A stretch of 64,000 bases of DNA from contig JAGXHG010000031.1 in NCBI GenBank assembly GCA_024636345.1, forward strand, positions 1 through 64,000, given 5' to 3'. Of the stretch, positions 1 through 8,350 are shown piece by piece (the first letter of the stretch is position 1; every line of letters starts with the position of its first letter). The notes under the pieces were generated by a model. The model searched no databases. It had not been told where the DNA came from and saw only the letters and a program-made list of their open reading frames with translations. This DNA is from Desulfobulbaceae bacterium. Lineage in GTDB: Bacteria > Desulfobacterota > Desulfobulbia > Desulfobulbales > Desulfocapsaceae. The position numbers and the translations under genes were made by a program.

Positions 1-1
1 A

Positions 2-226
2 CTCACGGGTGAAGCAGGTATTGAAGGTAAATATGTGGGTAAAATAGATATCTATGATCGGCAAAGCTATGTTGCAATTGAGCGCAGCAGGCTTAAGAAG
101 GCATATTCTTATCTGAAAAACGGCAAGATTAAAGGACGCACATTTCCAGTCTGGGTATTTTCTGAAAAAAATTCAGGCGAGGGTGATAAGAAAAAAAAGG
201 CCAAGCCCCCCAGACAGCAATATTAA
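2..226 (+). CDS. DEAD-box RNA helicase, C-terminal fragment (DbpA-type RNA-binding domain)
   Basis: The frame is already open at base 2 and runs to a TAA, so this is the 3' end of a gene that starts before the window. The 74 residues hold a pattern typical of the C-terminal RNA-binding domain of DbpA/CsdA-type helicases: GKIDIYDRQSYVAI followed by LKNGKIKGRTFPV. A lysine-rich tail (GDKKKKAKPP) follows, as in many of these helicases. The helicase core lies outside the window, so membership of the DbpA family is inferred from this domain alone. The likely role is ATP-dependent remodelling of structured RNA, for example in ribosome assembly. The GTG at 35 is internal and not a real start. Confidence 0.7.
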   Translation, partial: LTGEAGIEGKYVGKIDIYDRQSYVAIERSRLKKAYSYLKNGKIKGRTFPVWVFSEKNSGEGDKKKKAKPPRQQY

Positions 227-334
227 GTCAGGTATCATAGAGTTCACTTTCAGTTTTCCTCCCCGACACGATACAAAACTACAATCCAAGCCAGTTGGGG
301 TCTGGCCATGCTAACCAACTGAACATGCATAACA

Positions 335-398
335 GGGGTCAGGTCTTGCAATCCAACAATTGACCCTTTATGATAAATTCATCGCAAGACCTGACCCC
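335..398. repeat. 15-bp perfect inverted repeat (REP-like)
   Basis: GGGGTCAGGTCTTGC (335-349) is repeated in inverse at 384-398 with a 34-base spacer. The arms can form a strong hairpin just upstream of the acetyltransferase gene. Similar GGGGTCAGGTCTTG arms occur beside REP-associated tyrosine transposase genes in other genomes (from memory, not searched). No transposase gene is present here. Confidence 0.65.
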
Positions 399-420
399 AT
401 CCCTTCAAAATGAGACTTCC

Positions 421-933
421 ATGAACCCTGCGATCATAATCAGAAACGAGACGGATGCTGACGTCAGCACCATCACAGAGGTGACCGTCGAGGCGTTCAA
501 AACTTTAGAGGTCAGCAACAACACGGAGCAATTCATCATTGAGGCACTACGTGCCGCGAAAGCTCTGACCCTATCGCTGGTCGCAGAAGTTGATGGCCGT
601 GTGGTCGGGCATATTGCTTTCTCCCCCGTGACCATCTCGGACGGCACCATGCACTGGTACGGACTTGGACCTGTTTCAGTGTTACCAGAGTACCAGCGGA
701 AGGGTATTGGCAAAGCCCTGATACAGGAAGGACTATCGCGTTTGAAAGACCTCGGTGCCAAAGGCTGCTGTCTCGTCGGGCATCCGCAATACTACAGGAA
801 ATTTGGATTTGAGAATGTTGCCGGACTTGTCCTTGAGGGAGTTCCTCAAGAGGTGTTTTTCGCTCTTTCTTTTGACGGCCGCTTTCCGCAGGGTAATGTC
901 ACGTTTCATGAAGGATTCAAAGCAAATGCATGA
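421..933 (+). CDS. GNAT family N-acetyltransferase (YhbS-like)
   Basis: This 170-residue protein has the GNAT fold signature. Motif A is VLPEYQRKGIGKAL, containing the acetyl-CoA pyrophosphate loop Q-R-K-G-I-G. It is preceded by a VDGRVVGHIAF strand and followed by GHPQYYRKFGF, a pattern typical of YhbS-type acetyltransferases. It would transfer an acetyl group from acetyl-CoA to an amine of an unknown small molecule or protein. The frame is open back to an ATG at 370, but that codon lies inside the loop of the 335-398 inverted repeat. The ATG at 421 gives the normal family length and is preferred. It ends ten bases before the next small membrane protein gene. Confidence 0.83.
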   Translation: MNPAIIIRNETDADVSTITEVTVEAFKTLEVSNNTEQFIIEALRAAKALTLSLVAEVDGRVVGHIAFSPVTISDGTMHWYGLGPVSVLPEYQRKGIGKALIQEGLSRLKDLGAKGCCLVGHPQYYRKFGFENVAGLVLEGVPQEVFFALSFDGRFPQGNVTFHEGFKANA

Positions 934-942
934 AAAGTATAT

Positions 943-1182
943 TTGACCATTTTTTTAGCAATTGGTGCCGTAGCAGGCTGGTGGTTGGCTGGAACCTTGA
1001 TGAAAGGCCGGGACTTTGGCCTGCTGGGAAATATCCTTGTCGGCATTATAGGTGCGGTAATTGGCGGCTTTGTCTTTAGCCTGCTTGGCATCTTGGCGGG
1101 AGGATTACTTGGTGCCATAGTGACAGCAACTTCCGGGGCGGCATTGCTCTTATTTCTTATCGGAAAAATCAGGAAAGGATAG
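943..1182 (+). CDS. GlsB/YeaQ/YmgE family stress-response membrane protein
   Basis: This 79-residue protein is very glycine-rich and hydrophobic, with three membrane segments. The pattern WLAGTLMKGRDFGLLGNILVGIIGAVIGG is split here as WLAGTLMKG then GLLGNILVGIIGAVIGG, which is the signature of the transglycosylase-associated (GlsB/YeaQ) family. Members are small inner-membrane proteins linked to general stress, with no established biochemical activity. The start is assigned to a TTG because no ATG or GTG lies in frame near the homologous N-terminus. It follows the acetyltransferase by nine bases and may be co-transcribed with it. Confidence 0.78.
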   Translation: MTIFLAIGAVAGWWLAGTLMKGRDFGLLGNILVGIIGAVIGGFVFSLLGILAGGLLGAIVTATSGAALLLFLIGKIRKG

Positions 1183-1216
1183 TTAATCTCTATATAAAAA
1201 CTAAGCGGGGGATAAA

Positions 1217-2071
1217 ATGCATTTAGGATTCATCGGACTTGGACACCTTGGCAAAGCAATTGCGGGCAGACTCTTAGACTGTGGTCATACGCTCACTATC
1301 TGGAACCGGACACCTTCCAAGGCGGACGGCATGAAGGCCGAACTGGCCCCCTCACCCCGTGAGGTGGCAAATAAAGCAGATATTATTTTTATATGCATGT
1401 TTGACAGTCAGGCGGTCCACTCCATCCTGAGTCAGGAGGAGGGGCTGCTGTCAGGCGATATCTCCGGGAAAATCATCGTCGATCTCTCCACCAATCATTT
1501 CAAAGAAGTAGTGCTCATTCATGAGATTTGCGAAAAAGCCGGCGCTGTTTATCTGGAGGCACCCGTATTGGGCAGTGTCGTTCCGGCTTCACAAGGCGCT
1601 CTTACCGTTCTGGTCAGCGGTAATGAGGCAGGGTATGAACAGATCAAACCGGTTTTAGAAGACATTGGTAAAAATCTTTTCTACCTGAAGGAGCCAGGGC
1701 TTGCCACCAAGATGAAACTCATCAACAATCTTGCCTTAGGGAGTTTTATGGCTACCCTTGCCGAGGCCCTGTCACTCGGGGAATCCGTTGGCATTGACAA
1801 GGAAGAAATCCTGGAAATTTTGTCTGTAGGGGGCGGAAATTCCTTGGTGTTGAATGCCAAGAGAAACAAATTACTCACAGAAGATTTTTCAACCCACTTT
1901 TCAAGCGCCCTGATTTATAAGGATCTCCATTGCCTCCAGGATTTGGCGTATGAACAGAAAAAAACACTTTTTACCGGGGCGGTCGTAAAAGAACTGTACG
2001 CCCGGACCTTTGCAGAGGGCATAGCACAAGAAGACTTTTCAGCAATTTACAAAGTATTCAAAAAAGGCTGA
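1217..2071 (+). CDS. NAD(P)-dependent beta-hydroxyacid dehydrogenase family protein
   Basis: The 284-residue protein has an N-terminal Rossmann motif G7-L-G9-H-L-G12 followed by IWNRTPSKA, where the NR-T pattern suggests NADP binding. It also has the substrate-binding segment EAPVLGSVVPASQGALTVLVSG and the catalytic lysine region at MK167LINN. These mark the 3-hydroxyisobutyrate / 6-phosphogluconate dehydrogenase-like superfamily, which includes glyoxylate/succinic-semialdehyde reductases. Length matches the family (about 285-300). The physiological substrate cannot be read from the sequence; reduction of a small aldehyde or oxidation of a beta-hydroxyacid is likely. A GGGGGATAA stretch precedes the ATG as a weak ribosome binding site. 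Confidence 0.83.
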   Translation: MHLGFIGLGHLGKAIAGRLLDCGHTLTIWNRTPSKADGMKAELAPSPREVANKADIIFICMFDSQAVHSILSQEEGLLSGDISGKIIVDLSTNHFKEVVLIHEICEKAGAVYLEAPVLGSVVPASQGALTVLVSGNEAGYEQIKPVLEDIGKNLFYLKEPGLATKMKLINNLALGSFMATLAEALSLGESVGIDKEEILEILSVGGGNSLVLNAKRNKLLTEDFSTHFSSALIYKDLHCLQDLAYEQKKTLFTGAVVKELYARTFAEGIAQEDFSAIYKVFKKG

Positions 2072-2191
2072 TAAGCTTATGCAAGCTGACAGATATTCCT
2101 CGGCTAACCGTTCAATTAAAATCCCGAATGATGGTCTGTAAATCAGCTTCCTGCTCCAGCCTTTCTTATCCTGATCCATCTGAGATAAGGT

Positions 2192-2857
2192 ATGGATTTC
2201 ACTGACTCACAGCAGACAAGCTTGATCCTGCGTACGCCGCTCAAGGGCAAACGCAGACTCTTGGGAGGCGGGCTGATTGCCATCGGGCTGGCAATCTTCA
2301 GTACGTTCAGCATGAACAGTACGCCTTGGACATGGGATATTTTCCTGGTCGTTTTCCTGCCTGTTTGCGCAGGATTCGGAATTGGTGGCCTGGACTACGT
2401 GACACGCATAGAGTCAAAGGAACCAGCCGTGTACTCTGGTTGGCAGTTTTTCAATCTCAGGATCGGGACGCAAAGGTACAGGAGCCTGCTTGGGTTGGAT
2501 AGGATAATCATTGCGCGCCGCCATTTGCCGGTAACAAGCCCACGTGGAGGCGGAGTAACGCTTCGACCGGTTTACCCTGTCTGGCTTATGTCCAAAACTG
2601 CTTTCTTGGATTATTTGCTCGGCTGGTCACCAGAATATCTTGAGCGCGTGAGCAGCGGGAAATTCCTCATGAGCAGGCCCCCCAACTTTTCCGTATTTCG
2701 TGCCTGGGCACGCTACGTCGCAGCTCAGACAGCTCTTTGTCTCAATGTGCCGCTAGTGGATGAAAACACGGGTATATCGTATCAACCAGACGATATACCG
2801 CCAGAGTGGCTGCAGCGCGAAGGGCTGAGTTTTGATAGCTATCGCGAAAAGGATTGA
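2192..2857 (+). CDS. Hypothetical protein with two N-terminal membrane segments
   Basis: I do not recognise this 221-residue protein. Residues about 25-42 (LLGGGLIAIGLAIFSTF) and 50-68 (IFLVVFLPVCAGFGIGGL) form two likely transmembrane helices. The remainder is a soluble domain with many aromatic residues (SGWQFFNLRIGTQRYRSLLG, WLMSKTAFLDYLLGWSPEYL) and ends with an acidic/basic tail. An AAGG lies immediately before the ATG, closer than ideal. It sits alone between the dehydrogenase and the antiporter genes. Coding is supported by length and residue composition rather than by homology. Confidence 0.55.
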   Translation: MDFTDSQQTSLILRTPLKGKRRLLGGGLIAIGLAIFSTFSMNSTPWTWDIFLVVFLPVCAGFGIGGLDYVTRIESKEPAVYSGWQFFNLRIGTQRYRSLLGLDRIIIARRHLPVTSPRGGGVTLRPVYPVWLMSKTAFLDYLLGWSPEYLERVSSGKFLMSRPPNFSVFRAWARYVAAQTALCLNVPLVDENTGISYQPDDIPPEWLQREGLSFDSYREKD

Positions 2858-3197
2858 ACAATCCCCTATCTTTCTTGGCAACAAAACCGACTGTTTTTTT
2901 CCACCTTCGCCGCCGCAGATTCAGTATTTGCACGAGTGCTTGCAAGCTATTTTAACGGCCAGCCTGACCTGCGAACACTGGAAATTCTGAACAGAAAGCC
3001 GCACAACAGAGAATAAGGACGATGCCCATCTCAAACTCTCTGCGGTTGACAACACCGATAAATTATCTGATGAGATCGGGATTCAGGAGAGATTTCATTT
3101 CAGTTTTGATTTGACTTCCCAGACCCCATCACCTAACATCGTAATATATGGAAATCAATCAGATAAAATCGTAAAAATGAAATACATAGGACTTACG
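2858..3197 (+). other. Intergenic stretch with coding-like but unrecognised sequence
   Basis: No complete gene is visible. The frame of the preceding gene continues open after its TGA to a TAA at 3014-3016 with protein-like content (DSVFARVLASYFNGQPDLRT). A different frame then stays open from about 2990 into the antiporter gene (LKLSAVDNTDKLSDEIGI). Neither has a convincing start codon with a ribosome binding site. They may be remnants of a lost gene. Confidence 0.3.
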
Positions 3198-4373
3198 ATG
3201 GAAGCATCCTCCCAGTTTCTTTTAACCATTGGCGGAATTCTTCTACTGGGCTTGCTTACATCCACACTGGCCCGCCACACTTTTTTGCCCCGAGTAACCC
3301 TGTTGCTGATTTTTGGGATACTCATTGGCAAGGAAGTGCTTGATGTTATCCCCCCAGTATTTTCAGACCACTTCGAGATTATTGCCGATATGACACTGGT
3401 CATGGTGGGATTCCTGCTGGGCGGCAAGCTCACCAAGGCCTCCTTGAGGGAATCAGCAGGTAAAGTCTTCTGGATCTCCCTCTGTGCCACAGTGATAGCC
3501 ACCACCATAATAGTAAGCTTCGGCCTGATATCGATCGGGGTGTCTCAAGATATTGCCATTTTGTTGGGCTGCATTGCCTCAACAACGGCGCCTGCTGCCG
3601 TGTTGGACGTTGCCACCGAGGCAAATATTAAAGGCAACTTCACCGACTTACTGCTTTCAATCGTTGCCCTTGATGATGTCTGGTCTTTGGTCCTCTTTGC
3701 TGTTGGCATGGCCGTGGTGACATCATGCAACGGTCTTGGGGGAGACATGTCCTTTTTGTTGATGGCAAGCAAAGAAATTGGCGGTGCGGTACTCTTGGGT
3801 GTGTTGATTGGACTTCCCGCAGCGTATCTGACCGGCAGGGTGAAAAAAGGGCAGCCGATCTTAACCGAGGCACTGGGGATGGTCTTTGTCTGCGGTGGTT
3901 TAGCCATCTGGCTTGGAGTCTCTTTTCTAATTGCCTCAATGGTGATGGGCACCGTAATCGCCAACGTCGCCAGACATCACGACTATCCCTTTCATGCTAT
4001 TGAAGGGATCGAATGGCCGTTCATGGTCATCTTTTTTGTGCTGGCAGGAGCATCTCTTGAATTAAGTATCCTCAAAGATATCGGAGTGATCGGTGCGACC
4101 TATATCCTTTGCCGCGCCACCGGTAAATACCTCGGCGCCAAACTCGGCAGTCAAATCAGCAGGGCTGATCAAAAAACAAAAAGCTGGATGGGGTTGGCCC
4201 TGTTACCCCAGGCAGGTGTCGCCATAGGCATGGCACTAGTGGCATCCAATCAATTCCCTGAATATCGCCAGCTGCTGCTATCAGTTGTTATCAGCTCAAC
4301 TGTGATTTTTGAACTTATCGGGCCTGTATTTACCCGCCTGGCCATACGACGGACGCAGGGAGCCCCACTTTGA
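3198..4373 (+). CDS. Cation:proton antiporter (Na+/H+ exchanger family)
   Basis: This 391-residue integral membrane protein has about 11-12 hydrophobic helices and the layout of the CPA exchanger domain. An N-terminal LLGLLTSTLARHTFLPRVTL segment is followed by GILIGKEVL, and the central helix IASTTAPAAVLDVATEA carries the conserved polar/acidic region where the proton and cation compete. A second acidic helix is SIVALDDVWSLVLFAVGMAV. It most likely exchanges Na+ or K+ for H+ across the inner membrane. The reading frame is open back to a TTG at 3111, but the ATG at 3198 has an AGG seven bases upstream and starts just before the first helix; an ATG at 3177 is the alternative. Confidence 0.8.
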   Translation: MEASSQFLLTIGGILLLGLLTSTLARHTFLPRVTLLLIFGILIGKEVLDVIPPVFSDHFEIIADMTLVMVGFLLGGKLTKASLRESAGKVFWISLCATVIATTIIVSFGLISIGVSQDIAILLGCIASTTAPAAVLDVATEANIKGNFTDLLLSIVALDDVWSLVLFAVGMAVVTSCNGLGGDMSFLLMASKEIGGAVLLGVLIGLPAAYLTGRVKKGQPILTEALGMVFVCGGLAIWLGVSFLIASMVMGTVIANVARHHDYPFHAIEGIEWPFMVIFFVLAGASLELSILKDIGVIGATYILCRATGKYLGAKLGSQISRADQKTKSWMGLALLPQAGVAIGMALVASNQFPEYRQLLLSVVISSTVIFELIGPVFTRLAIRRTQGAPL

Positions 4374-4440
4374 AAAGAGTAGCGACTTGCCCATAGCTTT
4401 CATCTCTTGATTAATCCAAAAAATTAAGGAGAGCCCTCTT

Positions 4441-4638
4441 ATGAAACTTTACTCATTTCTCACCGGCCCGGATGATGAGGCCTTCTGCAAAAGAGTTGCG
4501 GAAAGATTGAACAACGGCTGGGAGCTTTACGGCAGTCCCAGCCTGACCTTTGACGGCAAAAGAGTGATTGCCGGCCAGGCGGTAATCAAAGAGGTGGAGG
4601 GCGAGTTTCACCAGGAGATCTCCCTTAAATTGGTGTGA
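4441..4638 (+). CDS. DUF1737 domain protein
   Basis: The 65-residue protein matches the DUF1737 pattern well: MKLYSFLTGPDDEAFCKRV at the start, GWELYGSPSLTFDGKRVIAGQAV in the middle (split here GWELYGSP / LTFDGKR / IAGQAV) and a short hydrophobic end. The family is small, soluble and of unknown function. AAGGAGAG precedes the ATG as a good ribosome binding site. The stop codon lies inside a strong inverted repeat. Confidence 0.75.
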   Translation: MKLYSFLTGPDDEAFCKRVAERLNNGWELYGSPSLTFDGKRVIAGQAVIKEVEGEFHQEISLKLV

Positions 4639-4657
4639 TTCTGCACACCAATTTAAG
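4624..4657 (+). terminator. 14-bp perfect hairpin over the DUF1737 stop codon
   Basis: CTTAAATTGGTGTG (4624-4637) pairs perfectly with CACACCAATTTAAG (4644-4657) around a six-base loop. The stop codon TGA (4636-4638) lies at the top of the left arm. There is no T-run afterwards, so it may be an mRNA-stabilising or attenuating hairpin between the DUF1737 gene and the transferase gene rather than a classic terminator. Confidence 0.5.
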
Positions 4658-4727
4658 ACATGAGAAAAGGCTTCACAAATCACTCAAGCCCGTAAAATTG
4701 CGGGAACACCATCGCAGGACACAGGCC

Positions 4728-5807
4728 ATGGACCATGAAAATATTCGGGAAATCCGCATCGATCCCATCGTACCCACCCAGTCCGTGCTGATTTCCACAG
4801 CACGCGGAAACCGGCCGCACAAGGAAGAACTGCCTCCCACACGAGATGTTCGTGAATACGTGGAAAGCTGTCCTTTCTGCCGCGGAAACGAACACCTTAC
4901 GCCACCGGCATCCTTCCAGGTTCCTTCGACCGAAGAATGGGAGATCAGAGCAGTCGAAAACCCGTATCCAATCCTCAGCGACGTGCCTCTTCCTCCCGGA
5001 GTGACACAGGGACTACAACAGGCTGTCGAAGGATATGGCCACCATGAGGTCATCATCGACCACTCCAATCACGGCATTGCCCTCGATCAGATGAGCGAAC
5101 AGCACCTGGCCCTGCTCTTTGCTTTTTATCGGGACCGCATGCGTTTTTTATACAACACCGATCCTCGGATCAGATACGTCCTGGTCTTTAAGAATTTTGG
5201 CAAGGCTGCCGGCGGCAGCATGCCCCATACCCACAGTCAGCTCATTGCCATGCCCATTGTGCCGCATAATGTTCATGATGAAGTGGAATACAGTCAAGGC
5301 TTTTATCAGAAAAACGGAAGCTGTATCTTCTGCACCCTGATTGACGAGGCAATGTCCCTTCAGACAACCGCCTATGACCGCAGATCCGGGGAAACACGTC
5401 AATACTACGTAAGCGGGAAATATGTTGTTGAACGAGGCAGACATTTTGTAGCAATAAAACCCTTTGCCAGTCGCTACGAATGGGAGGTCCATATCCTGCC
5501 GATAAAACACCAAAGCAATTTTCTCCAGGTCACCAGTGAAGAACTTGATGACCTGGCCTGGGTTCTCCGCCGCACCATGACTCGTCTGAAGGCAGTTGTC
5601 GGAGAAGTCCAATACAATTACTTCATTCACACCGTGCCCCATGTGGAAAACAGCAGCGACTTTGCCCACAGCTTTCACTGGCACATTGAGATCTGTCCAC
5701 GAACCAGCATACCTTCCGGCTTCGAACTGGGCTCCGGTCTTTTTATCAATACCATCAGCCCGGAAGCGGCGGCCTCTCAACTTCGCCAGGCCGAAGTGCA
5801 GGATTAA
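4728..5807 (+). CDS. Galactose-1-phosphate uridylyltransferase family protein
   Basis: The 359-residue protein belongs to the GalT branch of the HIT superfamily. It has an N-terminal zinc knuckle C48-P-F-C51, a VFKNFGKAAGGSMPH region and the catalytic triad pattern H167-T-H169-S-Q171, where H169 is the expected nucleotidylated histidine. A second CIFC pair and a C-terminal HSFHWHIEI motif with histidines complete the GalT plan. Such enzymes swap UMP between UDP-glucose and galactose-1-phosphate; the HTHSQ variant is seen in bacterial members whose nucleotide or sugar specificity may differ. The frame is open back to 4635, but the ATG at 4728 gives normal family length and avoids the upstream hairpin. 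Confidence 0.8.
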   Translation: MDHENIREIRIDPIVPTQSVLISTARGNRPHKEELPPTRDVREYVESCPFCRGNEHLTPPASFQVPSTEEWEIRAVENPYPILSDVPLPPGVTQGLQQAVEGYGHHEVIIDHSNHGIALDQMSEQHLALLFAFYRDRMRFLYNTDPRIRYVLVFKNFGKAAGGSMPHTHSQLIAMPIVPHNVHDEVEYSQGFYQKNGSCIFCTLIDEAMSLQTTAYDRRSGETRQYYVSGKYVVERGRHFVAIKPFASRYEWEVHILPIKHQSNFLQVTSEELDDLAWVLRRTMTRLKAVVGEVQYNYFIHTVPHVENSSDFAHSFHWHIEICPRTSIPSGFELGSGLFINTISPEAAASQLRQAEVQD

Positions 5808-5887
5808 TCTGTCCCGCCTCCGTGTTCTCCTGTCTGCAACCAGCCTGATATCGAGGCATGGACTGAGAACACCTATGGCAATAAAGG

Positions 5888-7477
5888 CTACAGACTTTCC
5901 CGGTATTTACGGTAGTTATCAATGCTGACAAAATAGTCCGGATCTTCCAGCACATTGACATCACAGATCTCTTCCGCCTTTTTGATCAGGCGGATGCAGT
6001 CCTGGCTGAGATGGCGAAGGTGCACATGTTTCCCCAGCCGGAGATACGATTCAGCAAGATTGTTAATGGTTTCAATAGCCGATTGATCCATGATCCTCGA
6101 CTCTTCAAAATCAATAATGACTTCTTGTGGGTCATTTTCCACGTCAAATTTGGTCAAAAAGAGAGTTGTCGAGGCAAAAAACAGGGGGCCGTAGATCTGA
6201 TAGTGCTTGATGCCATGTTCGTCCACCATCTTCCGGGCGCGAATACGCAGGGCATTCTGCCAGGCGAAGATCATCGCTGAGACAACAACTCCGCAGAGCA
6301 CGGCGATGGCCAGATCATACATAACCGTAAGAACGGTCACCAGCAGGATCACCGCCACATCCCACTTAGGAACCTTATTCAGGATATTGAAGGTACTCCA
6401 GGCAAAGGTTTTGATGACGACGATGAACATGACACCCACCAGAGCGGCAATGGGGATTGTTTCGATGTAATGGGAGGTGAAAAGAATAAAGAATAACAGG
6501 GCGACAGCGGCCACGATTCCCGAGAGACGGCCACGTCCTCCCGAGGTGATATTGATGATACTCTGGCCGATCATGGCACACCCGCCCATGCCGCCAAAGA
6601 GGCCGTTGGTGAAGTTGGCCACGCCCTGAGCGACACATTCCCGGTTCCCGTGGCCATGGGTGAGGGTCAGTTCATCTATGAGAGTCAGGGTCATCAAAGA
6701 TTCAATGAGCCCAATGGCCGCTAGAATAAGGGCGTAGGGAGTGACAAAGACGAGTGTTTCCCAGCTGAGGGGAACCTTCGGGAAGGAAAAGGAGGGAAGA
6801 CCCGCCTGAATCCCGCTGCCGCCTTTGGCCTGAATAAAGGAGAGAACGGTTTCGGTATCAATCCTGGCAAAAAGAACCAGGAGAGAGACCGCAATGATGG
6901 AGATAAGAGCGGCCGGGGCTTTTTTATGGATCAGCGGGATGAGAAAAAGCAGGCCCATGGTCAAGGCGACGAGGCCGGTCATGGTCCAAAGTGCTTGTCC
7001 TTGCATCCAGCTCCCTCCTGCCTGGAACATGTTCAGCTGAGATAAAAAGATTACAATGGCCAGACCGTTGACGAATCCCATCATGACGGATCGAGGCACC
7101 ATGCGGATAAACTTTCCTAAGCGAAAGATCCCGGCCAGGCTTTGAAATATTCCCACCAGGAGAAGGGTGAAAAATAAATACTGAACACCGGCATGGGAGC
7201 CTGCTCCACCCATGGCGTTTCCTTCCAGAACCAGACTCACCATCACCACAGCCATGGCGCCGGTGGCACCGGAGATCATGCCGGGTCTTCCGCCGCCAAT
7301 GGCGGTGATAAGACACATCATGAAGGCACCATACAGACCGACAACGGGAGAAACACCGGCGACGAAGGCGAATGCCACCGCTTCCGGAACTAAAGCCAGG
7401 GCAACGGTAATTCCTGAAAAAATATCACTTTGAATACTGCCTTTGAAGTCCGAGACCATAAAATGGTTTGAGGCCAT
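5888..7477 (-). CDS. SulP family anion transporter with STAS domain
   Basis: This 529-residue inner-membrane transporter has the SulP core: FSGITVALALVPEAVAFAF at the start of the membrane domain, SGATGAMAVVM, and GMGGCAMIGQSIINITSGG in the loop before the later helices. Around residue 420 the membrane domain ends and a cytoplasmic STAS domain begins (EVIIDFEESRIMDQSAIETI, HVHLRHLSQDC). SulP proteins move sulfate, bicarbonate or dicarboxylates, usually with Na+ or H+. In a likely sulfate reducer sulfate is plausible, but the sequence resembles BicA/DauA-like members as well, so the substrate is open. AAGGAA seven bases upstream supports this start. It is divergent from the superoxide dismutase gene. 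Confidence 0.87.
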   Translation of the reverse strand: MASNHFMVSDFKGSIQSDIFSGITVALALVPEAVAFAFVAGVSPVVGLYGAFMMCLITAIGGGRPGMISGATGAMAVVMVSLVLEGNAMGGAGSHAGVQYLFFTLLLVGIFQSLAGIFRLGKFIRMVPRSVMMGFVNGLAIVIFLSQLNMFQAGGSWMQGQALWTMTGLVALTMGLLFLIPLIHKKAPAALISIIAVSLLVLFARIDTETVLSFIQAKGGSGIQAGLPSFSFPKVPLSWETLVFVTPYALILAAIGLIESLMTLTLIDELTLTHGHGNRECVAQGVANFTNGLFGGMGGCAMIGQSIINITSGGRGRLSGIVAAVALLFFILFTSHYIETIPIAALVGVMFIVVIKTFAWSTFNILNKVPKWDVAVILLVTVLTVMYDLAIAVLCGVVVSAMIFAWQNALRIRARKMVDEHGIKHYQIYGPLFFASTTLFLTKFDVENDPQEVIIDFEESRIMDQSAIETINNLAESYLRLGKHVHLRHLSQDCIRLIKKAEEICDVNVLEDPDYFVSIDNYRKYRESL

Positions 7478-7735
7478 GAAATTTCCTTATTTTGTTGAGG
7501 ATGATAAATAAAAGGGGTGAAGCATACAGAGTGCGGGCGTAAAAGGACAGACTTATTTTTTTTGTCTCCCCCCTTCGTCCTTCCTGATAAAAATTTTATC
7601 CTTCTCTCGATATTGGCCGATATGGACACAGCCATAGTCAATATGATATAAAAAATAAAGAGGAGCTAAACACTGCCTCTCTCTCATGCATGTTCAGCAC
7701 AAAAAAATCCAACCATCGCCAAAAAGGAGAGCAAT

Positions 7736-8350
7736 ATGACAATCACCCTACCCGACCTTCCTTACGCAAAAGATGCACTGGCTCCACATATCAGCGCCAA
7801 GACCTTGGATTTTCATCATGGAAAACATCATAGTGCCTATGTGACCAACCTCAATAAACTGATCAAAGGGACTGACCTGGCTGGAGCATCGCTTGAGGAG
7901 ATCATCAAGAAAACAGCAAATGATGACCTCAAGGCCGGCATCTTCAACAATGCGGCGCAGGCCTGGAACCATACCTTTTACTGGCAATCAATGACACCCA
8001 ATGGCGGGGGATTACCCACCGGTGCCATTGCCGAGAAGATCAATGCCGACTTCAAAGGCTATGACAAGTTCATCGAACAGTTGAAGAATGCAGGTCTTAC
8101 TCAGTTCGGCAGCGGCTGGGCATGGCTGGTTATCAAGAATAAGAGGCTGGAGATCATGAAAACCTCCAATGCTGACACCCCCATAGCCCACGGCCTGCAA
8201 CCCTTATTGACGGTGGATGTCTGGGGCATGCCTATTACCTGGACTACCAGAACGGGCGCGGCAGCTATCTGGATACCTTCATTAACCATCTTATCAATTG
8301 GGATTTCGTCAACTCTCATCTCGTTTAAGTCTAGGAGGAAATGTATATGA
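7736..8350 (+). CDS. sodB: Iron superoxide dismutase, frameshifted near the 3' end
   Basis: The first 163 residues are a typical Fe superoxide dismutase, which converts superoxide to oxygen and peroxide in the cytoplasm. Metal ligands H27 and H79 and the iron-type marker NNAAQ75AWNH are present, as is D161 of the DVW motif. After W163 the frame changes: the expected E-H-A-Y-Y sequence, holding the fourth ligand histidine, is encoded in the other frame from 8227, and that frame continues to a TAA at 8326-8328 ([14 protein letters not shown] is visible there). One base appears to be missing at 8225-8226. As written, the protein lacks a metal ligand and its last helices are replaced. AAGGAGAGCAAT precedes the ATG. 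Either a recent mutation or a sequence error. Confidence 0.88.
   Translation: MTITLPDLPYAKDALAPHISAKTLDFHHGKHHSAYVTNLNKLIKGTDLAGASLEEIIKKTANDDLKAGIFNNAAQAWNHTFYWQSMTPNGGGLPTGAIAEKINADFKGYDKFIEQLKNAGLTQFGSGWAWLVIKNKRLEIMKTSNADTPIAHGLQPLLTVDVWGMPITWTTRTGAAAIWIPSLTILSIGISSTLISFKSRRKCI

Noticed and set aside
370-420. Longer N-terminus for the acetyltransferase from the ATG at 370
   Set aside because: The ATG sits in the loop of an inverted repeat, the extra residues match nothing expected, and the ATG at 421 gives normal length.
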